Below, one piece after another: positions 28,685-38,000 of a stretch of DNA of 64,000 nucleotides. A model generated the notes under the pieces. The model was given only the letters and a program-made list of their open reading frames with translations. It was not told the origin of the DNA and did no database searches. This stretch comes from Alphaproteobacteria bacterium UBA2903 (GTDB lineage Bacteria > Pseudomonadota > Alphaproteobacteria > CAAGCB01 > CAG-977), in the NCBI GenBank assembly GCA_002349565.1, contig DEDN01000027.1:47361-111360 (forward strand), in the 5' to 3' direction. Numbering within the stretch: the stretch's first letter is position 1; every line of letters starts with the position of its first letter. Both the position numbers and the translations under genes were made by a program.

Positions 28685-30417
28685 TGCAAAAGAATTTACT
28701 GAAACGTTTGCTGTCTTTCACCCGCCCTTACCTGTCCTATCTGGCTTTGGCGCTGTTTTTCGCAGTCGTCAGCGTGTCGATGACGCTGTACGCCCCCGTG
28801 CTGACGGGACGCGCGATTGATTTGGTCACAGGCAAAGGCGCGGTCGATTTTCAGGCGTTGAAAGCCGTTTTGGAAGTCTTGGCGGTCGTCGTCGCAATAG
28901 CCGCCGCGTCCCAATGGCTGATGGGGCTTTGCACGAACAAAATCACCTATCTGACCGTGCGCGACATCCGCGTCAAAGCGTTCGACCGATTGCAAAAAGT
29001 CCCCCTGCGCTTTATCGATACGACGCCGCACGGCGACATCCTCAGCCGCGTCGCGGTTGATGCGGAACAAGTCGCGGACGGGCTTTTAATGGGCTTTACA
29101 CAGCTGTTCACGGGGCTTGTCACGATTTTCGGCACAATCGGCTTTATGGCGGTTATCAACGTCAAAATCACGCTGCTTGTCGTATTTGTTACGCCTTTGT
29201 CGCTGTTCGTCGCGAATTTCATCGCCAAACGCACGTTCAAGTTTTTCAAGGTGCAATCCGAAACGCGCGGGGAAATGACGGCTTTAATCAACGAAACCGT
29301 CGGCAACTTAAAGCTTGTCAAAGCGTTCGGCTATGAAGCGAAATCCCGCGAAAAGTTCGAGGAAATCAATGCCCGTTTGCAGGATTGCGGGGTCAAGGCG
29401 CTGTTCTTTTCATCCATCACCAACCCCTGCACGCGCTTTGTCAACGGCGTGGAGTATACGCTGGTCGGCATTGTCGGGGCGTTAAGCGCGGTTGCGGGCG
29501 TGTTGACCGTCGGGCAGCTGTCGTGCTTTTTAAGCTACGCGAACCAGTACACCAAACCGTTCAACGAAATATCGGGCGTGATTGCCGAACTGCAAAGCGC
29601 GCTTGCCTCGGCAAAGCGGCTGTTTGAGATTATCGACGCGACGCCCGAAACGCCCGACGCGGCGGATGCGAAAGTTTTGGGACACGCGGACGGCACGGTC
29701 GATTTGGAACACGTTTTCTTTTCTTACGTTCCGGAAATCAAGCTGATCGAGGATTTGTCCCTGAACGTCAAAGCGGGGCAGAAAATCGCCATTGTGGGCA
29801 AGACGGGCTGCGGCAAAACGACGCTGATTAACTTGCTGATGCGGTTTTACGACATCAATTCGGGCAGGATTTCGGTTTCCAAAACAAACGTCGAAAATAT
29901 GACGCGCGACAGCCTGCGCGCGGCGTTCGGCATGGTGCTGCAGGAAACGTGGCTGAAGTCGGGAACGGTGCGGGAAAACATCGCTTACGGCAAACCGCTT
30001 GCGTCCGATTACGAAGTTGTTTCCGCCGCCGTTGCCGCGCATGCGGACGGCTTTATCAAACGCCTGCCCGACGGTTACGACACCGTTATCGGCGAAGACG
30101 GCGGCAGCCTGTCCCAAGGACAAAAACAGCTGTTGTGCATTGCGCGCGCGATGCTGTCCCTGCCCTCGATGCTGATTTTGGACGAAGCGACCAGCTCGAT
30201 TGACACGCGCACGGAAATTTACGTTCAGAAAGCCTTTGACGAAATGATGAAAGGGCGGACAAGCTTTGTCGTCGCGCACAGGCTTTCGACCATTCGCCGC
30301 GCCGATTTGATTTTGGTGATGGACGCGGGGCATATCGTCGAACGCGGCACACACGCCGAATTGTTGGAAAAAGGCGGCTTTTACGCGAATCTGTACAACA
30401 GCCAGTTTGCCGCGTGA
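28684..30417 (+). CDS. ABC exporter subunit 2 (fused TMD-NBD, catalytic partner)
   Basis: 577 residues: six TM helices, then Walker A GKTGCGKTT near 370, signature LSQGQKQLL, Walker B MLILDEATSSID with the catalytic Glu, and a normal H-loop (VAHRLST). Its signature motif is non-canonical (LSQGQ). In a head-to-tail dimer this deviant signature faces the degenerate Walker B of subunit 1, and the canonical LSGGQ of subunit 1 faces this subunit's intact site. That gives one active and one degenerate ATP site. Start at 28684 with AGAGGAGG upstream. Confidence 0.93.
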   Translation: MQKNLLKRLLSFTRPYLSYLALALFFAVVSVSMTLYAPVLTGRAIDLVTGKGAVDFQALKAVLEVLAVVVAIAAASQWLMGLCTNKITYLTVRDIRVKAFDRLQKVPLRFIDTTPHGDILSRVAVDAEQVADGLLMGFTQLFTGLVTIFGTIGFMAVINVKITLLVVFVTPLSLFVANFIAKRTFKFFKVQSETRGEMTALINETVGNLKLVKAFGYEAKSREKFEEINARLQDCGVKALFFSSITNPCTRFVNGVEYTLVGIVGALSAVAGVLTVGQLSCFLSYANQYTKPFNEISGVIAELQSALASAKRLFEIIDATPETPDAADAKVLGHADGTVDLEHVFFSYVPEIKLIEDLSLNVKAGQKIAIVGKTGCGKTTLINLLMRFYDINSGRISVSKTNVENMTRDSLRAAFGMVLQETWLKSGTVRENIAYGKPLASDYEVVSAAVAAHADGFIKRLPDGYDTVIGEDGGSLSQGQKQLLCIARAMLSLPSMLILDEATSSIDTRTEIYVQKAFDEMMKGRTSFVVAHRLSTIRRADLILVMDAGHIVERGTHAELLEKGGFYANLYNSQFAA

Positions 30418-30501
30418 AACGTCGCCGCGGCTATTCTGCGTTTTCTTTCGTCATTATTAACGGCACAGAAAGTGCCTACAACAAAACTTCTCATTTTTAA
30501 A

Positions 30502-31887
30502 TCAAAATCTGAAATAGATGAACGGATTGTATGTTGAAGCAGCCATTGACGCCACAGCCAAAACAAACAGCAAAACCAGTCCCAAATTGACTAACACCAG
30601 CCCTGCCTTGTTGCGTACAAACAAAATATTTTTGCATACGGGCATAGCACACAACGCCGCAATCACAAAAGCGATAATCTCTATATTGTCAATGTAATAA
30701 GCCGTCGTATAAGAAATATCGCGACCGCGAACAAATCCGAACATATTTTTCAGATATTCAACAGCATACGACAGCGTGTCCGCGCGAAAAACAACCCACC
30801 CGATAACAACGACGAAAATCGCGTAAGCATGGTGCAAAAACGATTTTGTTTCATTTTTATGCCAACCCGTCAATTTTTCGACAATAATGAACAAACCGTG
30901 CCATAATCCCCAAACAACAAAAGTCCAACTGGCACCATGCCACACGCCTGTCGCCAGAAAAACAATGAACAAGTTAAGCAAATTACGTTTTTTGCCAACC
31001 CGATTTCCGCCTAAAGGAATGTACAGATATTCCTTAAACCACGTTGACAAAGAAATATGCCATCTGTGCCAAAATTCCGTAATGGATTTTGAAATATAGG
31101 GATAGTTGAAATTTTCCAAAAATTTGAATCCGAAAATCGCTCCCAATCCGATAGCCATATCGGAATACCCGGAAAAATCATAAAACAGTTGAAACGAATA
31201 AGCTATTGCCCCGATCCAAGCCGTCAAAGCATTAAATTGTTCAACCGGTTGAGAAAAAATTTTATCGGCAACCGCGCCCAGAGTGTTCGCTATCAGTATT
31301 TTTTTCGCCAGTCCGATGATAAAGCGTTTTATACCGTACACCGCTTTTTCGCTAGACTCTTCCCGATTTGAAATTTGATCGGCGACATCATGATATTTGA
31401 CAATCGGTCCCGCAACCAGTTGAGGAAATAATGTAATGTACAAAGCCAATTTTGCCAAATCCCTCTGCGCCTGTGCTTCACGGCGATACACGTCAATCAG
31501 ATAAGACATTGCTTGAAAAGTATAAAAAGAAATGCCGATAGGCATAACAACGTCAATCAGCGAAATATCCGCTGAACACAGCGCATTAATATTTTCAACA
31601 ACGAAATTGAAATATTTAAAATAAAACAAAAAACTTAAATCCGCGCAAATCGTGCATGACAAAATCGACCTTGCTTTTTTGCGGTATTTTTCAATACATA
31701 GTGCGCCCGCCCAATTGATAATGATCGTCGCAATCATTATCGCCAGATAATCGGGTTCGCCCCATGCGTAAAATACAATACTCGCAACAAGCAATACATG
31801 ATTCTTCAGCTCGCGGCGCGACAAAAAATACAATGTTGCAACGATCGGCAAAAACAAAAACACAAACGTCATCGATGAAAAAAGCAT
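30502..31887 (-). CDS. MBOAT-family O-acyltransferase (AlgI/DltB-like)
   Basis: Integral-membrane acyltransferase that passes acetyl (or acyl) groups across the inner membrane for polysaccharide modification. 461 residues with ~11 hydrophobic segments. The family signatures are visible: FYTFQAMSYLIDVYR, FPQLVAGPIVKY, then FWHRWHISLSTWFKEYLYIPLGGNR and the catalytic-His segment GVWHGASWTFVVWGLWHG. It lies 5 nt after the AlgX/AlgJ-like gene, matching the AlgI-AlgJ/X pairing of alginate acetylation. Last gene of the polysaccharide operon. The acceptor glycan is unknown. Confidence 0.92.
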   Translation of the reverse strand: MLFSSMTFVFLFLPIVATLYFLSRRELKNHVLLVASIVFYAWGEPDYLAIMIATIIINWAGALCIEKYRKKARSILSCTICADLSFLFYFKYFNFVVENINALCSADISLIDVVMPIGISFYTFQAMSYLIDVYRREAQAQRDLAKLALYITLFPQLVAGPIVKYHDVADQISNREESSEKAVYGIKRFIIGLAKKILIANTLGAVADKIFSQPVEQFNALTAWIGAIAYSFQLFYDFSGYSDMAIGLGAIFGFKFLENFNYPYISKSITEFWHRWHISLSTWFKEYLYIPLGGNRVGKKRNLLNLFIVFLATGVWHGASWTFVVWGLWHGLFIIVEKLTGWHKNETKSFLHHAYAIFVVVIGWVVFRADTLSYAVEYLKNMFGFVRGRDISYTTAYYIDNIEIIAFVIAALCAMPVCKNILFVRNKAGLVLVNLGLVLLFVLAVASMAASTYNPFIYFRF

Positions 31888-31891
31888 GGCA

Positions 31892-33559
31892 TTATTTCCT
31901 CATAAAATCTGGGACTTTTTGATTTTCAAGATATGGGAGATACCGTTCAACTATTTCAAAAACGATAATATCCGATTGCTTTAAAATTTGTTCATCACTA
32001 AGTTTAAATTCTCTTCGCCATTCAAAAACACTTTCTCTAAAACACATATAATAATAATCAAGCATAGATTTTGAAAACGAGTCCCTAAGAGAAAACAAAT
32101 TTATTTTATTGTCCTTGTTAACACAGTGAACACTATCTCTGCTTTTTGTATCAACGCAATTGTCGCTTTGTACCGTCAAATGTTTATACTTAATATTTTC
32201 ATACAAGCCTTTCCTTGTATAAATCATTGAATTTAAATCTCCTTTCGGATACGAAACGAGTTTGAACTCAACATTTAATGACGGCAATTCTGGAAAATCT
32301 TTTTTCATTTCATCCCACAAAGCCTGATATCCGATAAACGCTCCGTACTGATTCCAATGAGTATCATTCTTCCAATACAATAATCCGTCTTTTTTCGCCG
32401 ATAAAAGATTGTCCCTCGGATAAATGACGTTAATGTCTGAATTTGATTTTATATAATCTACTAATTGATATGTTCTGCTTAACCTATCATCGTTCAATTT
32501 TTTATAAGCAGTCGAAAAGTATTCTCCATATATTTTATTTTTGTCAGGAGCAATAAATAAATAGAATTTCTTTCTGTTTTTTTTGCAGAAAGAATTAATT
32601 TCATCAAGATACATTAATATTGAATTAAGCTGCTTTTTATTATATAAAATCTTATTTTGCCAATTTTGAATCCCATTATCAAGTTTCAAAAAAATAAAGC
32701 CATCTTTTCCCATCATAGCTTTGTTATTTTCTATACGACTGTTAATGAAATTTTTAAAAACAGACCATAATGACTGCAGTCTTTTTCTGCCGTTAAATCT
32801 GTCATTAAACCACGCCTCAAAATCGCGCCCGTATTTCAAATTCATCCCGTTTTTCGTTATCAAAGACGGACGCTTGGCTAACATTCTGTTTTCCGTAACG
32901 GATTTGTCGGCGCGATCGATTTTCGACATTGGAACAAACAGCACGGCACACACAACAATAAGCAACGCAACATCAGCCGCAGGAATGCGCGTTTTGATTT
33001 TTAAAATCATTCCCGCCAACTGCCACCCCGCCAAACAAGACAGCGCAAAAACGCTGAACAGCAGCAATCCGTCAATTTCAATTCCGTGCTTTAATTTCAA
33101 CGGTCTTTTCCAAATAAAATACGGATCCTTTTGCGATGAATTTAATTCCAGTATATCGTTTTCAATCTTGTACGAATCGATTTGATTTGGATGAACGTCT
33201 GTTTTTCCTTGCAGCAAATAAACGGTTTTATCGCCTTTTATTTTCAAATTCTTAATCGTTATATTCCCGGGAACGGTTCCAACATCCAGTCTGAATCTTT
33301 CGATATATTTCACGGGCAACAGCAGCTTGACCTTTCTATAATCAGAATTCAAAACCGCTTTTTGAGTTACGACCTTATTTCCGTTGAATTTCTCGCCATC
33401 CGTTTCCGTATAAAATACTTGAAACGCAATGGAAGAATCGCCCGTTCCTTTGGCAAGAAATTCCACCTCGATCGTCGAAGTCTTGTATAGCCGCGCGCAC
33501 AACAAACAACATACCGTTGCAAAAAAACAGGCTAAACCTAAACGGGATTTGTTAAGCAT
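31892..33559 (-). CDS. AlgX/AlgJ-like SGNH-type acetyltransferase partner
   Basis: 555 residues. An N-terminal TM (LGLACFFATVCCLLCARLY) is followed by a ~120-residue beta-rich domain and a second hydrophobic region (GLLLFSVFALSCLAGW...ADVALLIVVCAVLFVPM). The C-terminal SGNH-like domain contains KFYLFIAPDKNKIYGEY and WKNDTHWNQYGA, the D-x-H-W-N motif typical of AlgJ/AlgX catalytic domains. It probably transfers acetyl groups supplied by the MBOAT protein onto an exported glycan. The start at 33559 follows AAGGAGAAAAT. The domain half (about 31.9-32.8 kb) is distinctly AT-rich compared with housekeeping neighbours. Confidence 0.8.
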   Translation of the reverse strand: MLNKSRLGLACFFATVCCLLCARLYKTSTIEVEFLAKGTGDSSIAFQVFYTETDGEKFNGNKVVTQKAVLNSDYRKVKLLLPVKYIERFRLDVGTVPGNITIKNLKIKGDKTVYLLQGKTDVHPNQIDSYKIENDILELNSSQKDPYFIWKRPLKLKHGIEIDGLLLFSVFALSCLAGWQLAGMILKIKTRIPAADVALLIVVCAVLFVPMSKIDRADKSVTENRMLAKRPSLITKNGMNLKYGRDFEAWFNDRFNGRKRLQSLWSVFKNFINSRIENNKAMMGKDGFIFLKLDNGIQNWQNKILYNKKQLNSILMYLDEINSFCKKNRKKFYLFIAPDKNKIYGEYFSTAYKKLNDDRLSRTYQLVDYIKSNSDINVIYPRDNLLSAKKDGLLYWKNDTHWNQYGAFIGYQALWDEMKKDFPELPSLNVEFKLVSYPKGDLNSMIYTRKGLYENIKYKHLTVQSDNCVDTKSRDSVHCVNKDNKINLFSLRDSFSKSMLDYYYMCFRESVFEWRREFKLSDEQILKQSDIIVFEIVERYLPYLENQKVPDFMRK

Positions 33560-33568
33560 ATTTTCTCC

Positions 33569-34429
33569 TTATTTTTCATGCAATTTTGCGGTGCGCTTAA
33601 AGCTCAACAACAGCAGCTTGCCGAATAAATACACTTTCGTTTTGTATCCTTGCGTTTCGATTTTCAGCAAAGGAATAAAGCCGAACAGTTTCACCCTGAC
33701 CGCGCAAGCCGCGCGCAGTATAAATTCATCGTACAATGCGGGATGTTCGACTTTCAGCAACGCCTGCACGGCAAACGTCGCCCGCGCCATTCGATCCGCC
33801 TGCAGCAGCGACGTGTTGCTTTCATGACAGCGGTAACGGAACAGCACTTCGGGCAAATTGTGAAATTTTGTGACTTTCATCAGGCGCGCGAACAGAGCAT
33901 AGTCTTCCGACGGGGAAAACTCTTCCTCGTAGCGAAGTGCATTGCCGGTCAAGACCGATTTGCGAATCATGCAGGCGGAATGAACGATCGGACAGCCGCG
34001 CATCATGGCAAGCTTGATTTCCTTGTCGTTTTCAGGAAAGTTTGACAGATCTCCGTGCGGAAATCTTTGAATCCTGCACGACACAAGCCCCACATCGGGA
34101 TGCGCGTCCAGAAAAGCCGCTTCCCGTTCGAACCGTTCGGGCAAAGACACGTCGTCATGATCCATAACCGCCAAGTATTCGCCGTTTGCCAAATCAATCA
34201 GCCTGTTGCGCGTCCCCGATATACCTATGTTGGCTTCGTTTCGATAAAAGCGAATGCGCGGATCGGCGTAGGATTTGACAACGGATTCAATATCCCCGCC
34301 CGTTGAACCGTCGTCCACAATGATAAATTCGAAGTCTTCAAGCGTTTGATTCAGCACGCTTTCGATTGCTTCGCGCAGATATTCCTCTTTGGTGTTGAAA
34401 GTCGGAAACAAAACGGAAATTTTAGGCAT
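33569..34429 (-). CDS. Glycosyltransferase family 2
   Basis: 286-residue GT-A fold transferase: ISVLFPTFNTKEEYLREAIESVL nucleotide-sugar-binding start, FEFIIVDDGSTGG, then the metal-binding MDHDDVSLPERFE and ending with an amphipathic region (LLLLSFKRTAKLHEK). It would add one sugar from an NDP-sugar during assembly of the operon's glycan; the sugar cannot be told. Its start overlaps the upstream dead-recombinase gene by 8 nt, so the two are translationally coupled. Confidence 0.92.
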   Translation of the reverse strand: MPKISVLFPTFNTKEEYLREAIESVLNQTLEDFEFIIVDDGSTGGDIESVVKSYADPRIRFYRNEANIGISGTRNRLIDLANGEYLAVMDHDDVSLPERFEREAAFLDAHPDVGLVSCRIQRFPHGDLSNFPENDKEIKLAMMRGCPIVHSACMIRKSVLTGNALRYEEEFSPSEDYALFARLMKVTKFHNLPEVLFRYRCHESNTSLLQADRMARATFAVQALLKVEHPALYDEFILRAACAVRVKLFGFIPLLKIETQGYKTKVYLFGKLLLLSFKRTAKLHEK

Positions 34430-35006
34430 CGATCAGCTCCGCCAATTCGGGCGTCCTTTTAAGGAAAGTCGCCAGCGTGTTTTGCGCGACATGCAATCGT
34501 ATGGCGATTTGACGGCGCGAATAGCCGCTTTGCAGCAATTGAGCAATTTCGATTTCATGCCCCGACAATTTTGTTCGCTTGTTCAGCGCGCCGTAAGGAC
34601 GCCCCAGCTTTTGCCCCGCGGAACGGCGAAGATCCAAGCTTTCCTTGGTCAATCGGGATCGCAGTTCCTCCGTCAAAGCCGCAACTTTTTCGAACATATC
34701 CGCCATAACCGCCGCAGAGGCAAGATTTCCGTCAAACAGCACGCCGTCGGCGCAAGAATAAACCGTAACACCCCTTTTCAGCAGCACCGCCAGCATTTTG
34801 GCAATGGAAGCGACATCTTTTGCCAGACGGAACGTTTTTTCCAACAGCAAAACATCGCCCCGCCCCAAAGATTCGGGATTGAACGCGGAAGCATTCTGCC
34901 AATTGTCGATTGGCATCCCGCGCAATTCGGCATAGTTTGAAATTGCCGATTGCTGACGCTTGGCAACTTCATCGCCGTTCTGATCTTGTATAAAAGCGAC
35001 GTTCAT
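34422..35006 (-). CDS. Catalytically dead serine-recombinase-like DNA-binding protein
   Basis: 194 residues, homologous along its length to the recombinase at 40857-41465. GDVLLLEKTFRLAKDV aligns with GDTLIVTEISRLGRSL, QKLGRPYGA with VKLGRPLGA, and RRQIAIRLHVAQNTLATFLK with KAQIARMLGVDKMTLHRFIK (Hin-type HTH). In an ungapped N-terminal alignment the catalytic Ser9 and Arg7 become Gln9 and Gln7, and the second Arg of SRLGR becomes Lys63, so strand exchange is not expected. The DNA-binding C-terminus looks intact. RBS GGGAGG before the ATG at 35006; 14 nt after the giant transferase gene and 8-nt overlap with the GT2 gene. Inferred role: a regulator or recombination antagonist at the operon. 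Confidence 0.8.
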   Translation of the reverse strand: MNVAFIQDQNGDEVAKRQQSAISNYAELRGMPIDNWQNASAFNPESLGRGDVLLLEKTFRLAKDVASIAKMLAVLLKRGVTVYSCADGVLFDGNLASAAVMADMFEKVAALTEELRSRLTKESLDLRRSAGQKLGRPYGALNKRTKLSGHEIEIAQLLQSGYSRRQIAIRLHVAQNTLATFLKRTPELAELIDA

Positions 35007-35020
35007 GCCGCCTCCCGCTT

Positions 35021-38000
35021 TTACAAAAAGTTGATAAAGGAACGGCTTTCGCTCAATAGCAAAACTTGAGTTTTAATGCCCGTACGCTTGTCTTCCACGA
35101 ATCTAATTCCCTTTTCGGACAGCCTTTGCTTTGTTTTGCGAATAGTGTCCTGTTCGCCCGCCCGTTCGGCATCGTCGAATATAATGACGAAATCGTCGGC
35201 AAGGTTGTTGTCAACCAGACCGATAATGTTCGTCCTCGGCTGCGGCTGATCGGCGCCGAAAGGTCCGTCAACAACAATCAGCTGATATTTCGTGTCTTGG
35301 ACAATCGGCGTCATATCGGCATATTTGCGGCAAGCAATCCCGTTTACCGTAAAAAATTCCAGTTCTTGATGATGAATGCGGATATTGTCCCCTTTTGCCA
35401 ATTGTGCGGAATAAAGGTCAATCCAGTTTTTGTCGTTTTCGACAATATCCAGCTTTGCATCGGGATGTTTAAAAGCCGCATATTGAGTCGTCAGTTTGGA
35501 CGTTTGCCCCATTCCCATTTCCAAAATTGTTTGAGGATTGGCGTTGTCCAAAACTCTGAACAGCGTGTACAGGAAACCATAATTCGCCGCCCCGCGGAAA
35601 CAGGTAAACGATTTGTCTTTCAGCCAAGCGGTTTGCAAAGTGGTGTCGTGAAGCAAATCGGCAAAATTCAATTCTTGATAATTTTGCCGCGCTTCAGTCT
35701 GCGCCTTTTGTATTTTTTGCTTTAAATCCTGCGCGTTTTCTTCTTGCTTCACAGAAACGTCTTTTGACAACACCGCCAGTTCAGATTTCAGATCAGCCGT
35801 TTGCTCTTTCAAAGTTTCGCTGACATTTGCGTTGATTTCATCGGTTTGACGAGTCAATTCTCCCGTCAAGCGGAACAATCCGTCCTTGGCGTTCAAACCA
35901 CACTCTTTAACGGCAAGATTTACCTTTTCGCTTGCCGCTTCCGTCGCCGCCGTCAACAGTTTGAAATCGGACAACAATCTTTCCGATATGCGTTCAATCG
36001 CCTTTGCATTGGCAAACAAACTGTTTTGCAAAGTCTGGCAATAAGACGTCATTTGATTTTCCAATGCCGTCGCCGCCTCTTCGGACTGCCGCGTGCTGTA
36101 CATCAGTTCGTTTGACAGCATGGATGACATGCGGCTTACTTGATCTGTAATTTCCTTAACGGCATTGCGTTCTGTTTCATGGATTGCGGAAACGATCAAA
36201 TTTGACGCCTCCGACAACGCTTTTTGCAAACCCGTTTGTTTTTCCGCCAAACTTTTGATTTCGTTGTTCAGATTACCCAGTTCCTTTTTCACGATGTCCT
36301 GACGTGACAGTGCATCAACGATCTGTTTGCTTAATGCTTGGTGCAATTTCGCAAACAATTCGCCGTTTTCAACGCGATTTTGAGTAATTTCGGCAGACAA
36401 AGCGGCAAAGCGGTTTTCCCGTGTGATTTTCAGTCCCAAAACACGGTAAATCTTCTTGTTCTCCTGTTTGGTAACAGAGAACAAGGGATTAGTTTTTTTT
36501 GCTTCCTTTTTCTGATTTGGCATTTTTTTCACCAACGTTTTGACAATGGAGTTCATATGTCCCAAAACATAATTCGATGAAGGAAACAGTTTTTTAAGTG
36601 TATCCGTCAAATCTGCCGGCGCATAATTGTGTAGCGATTGTTCAAAAGCAATTTGCACCACTTGTCCGTCTTTAACAGGCATTTCATATTTGAAAGGCTT
36701 GTCGTGCCAGACTGTTACAGGGATTTTCAACTGTTCATTGCCGTTGATTTTGATGGATGTGAAATCAATATAAACAGGAAAACGCACATTACTTTTATCA
36801 CGTTTGTCTTGCCCTCGGAAAACAATTGACAATTTACCGTCTTTAATTGCCTTTACCGTCATTTTTTGTACCAACGAACTGCCTGTAACAACTTTCCCAC
36901 GTCCTTGCGCATTGGAAAGCCACGCAGGCTCGGCAACAGATAAAGTATTTCCTGTTATAGAAATACCATTTTCAGACTTACCAACGTTTTTAACATCCAA
37001 TCTGAATGTGTGCAGAGTATCTTCAACACATTTTTCCATTTTACGGCTTAATTTGCGTTTTAATTTTTCCCGTTGTAACAAATTGTACGGGAATAAAATG
37101 TATGACAACAGCTTTTTTGTACGCTTAATGGTTTCTATATTGTTATAAATTATCTTAATAGTATTATCTATATCGTAATCATTTCTAACATCTCGCAAAA
37201 ATGTTCCCCAACGTTTATTGAAAATCTTTTTATTCTTTTCTAATGCTATTTTTCTTCTTGTACTTCCAAATGATGCGTGGCGTTTATGATATACTAATAA
37301 ATTATCTATTAGGACAGTTTTATACCCATTCTTAATAGCCCTTAAATCAAAATCATCTTCTTCACAATACCCACACTCAAAAACTTCATCAAACAAACCT
37401 ATAGTTTTAGCGATGTTTTTTCTTACACAAAAACAAAACCCTTCTGGCGTAAACAAAGGATATTTTGGGGAAATTTTTTTATTAATTAAGGCATCTGTTT
37501 TTTTAAAATCATAAAACAGCGTTTCTTTAATATTAAAAAATCCAGAATTTGTACAAAGCGGAGATGCCGCTGCTATTTTTCTATCACAACTAAAACAAGC
37601 AGCAACCCTATTATCAAACAACGCAGGAATCTTTGTATCGCTATTCAAAAACACAACAACATCATTATTAGCAATTTCAAGAGCCTTATTGCAAGTTTTC
37701 AAAAAGCCAAGGTTTTTCTCATTTCTTATATATTTAAAATTATATTTTTTACAATACTTTTTTACAAAATTTCCTTCTTTTATAGAGGAAGCATCATCAA
37801 TCACAATAACCTCCGTTGACTTTTTTAATTTTGCCTGTCTTAACGATTTCAAGCACATTTTAACATCTTTCACCGCATTATAAACAGGGACAACTACAGA
37901 TATGCTTTCTCTATCACTTTCATTTGACCATTTTTTTTCTTCATGTGTCACCATTGTATTTAAATTTTTAGAAAAACACTCCATTGAATTAAATTTAATA

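Noticed and set aside
30418..30501. Possible small RNA between the ABC exporter and MBOAT genes
   Set aside because: No promoter, hairpin or T-run visible; it is an ordinary convergent gap.
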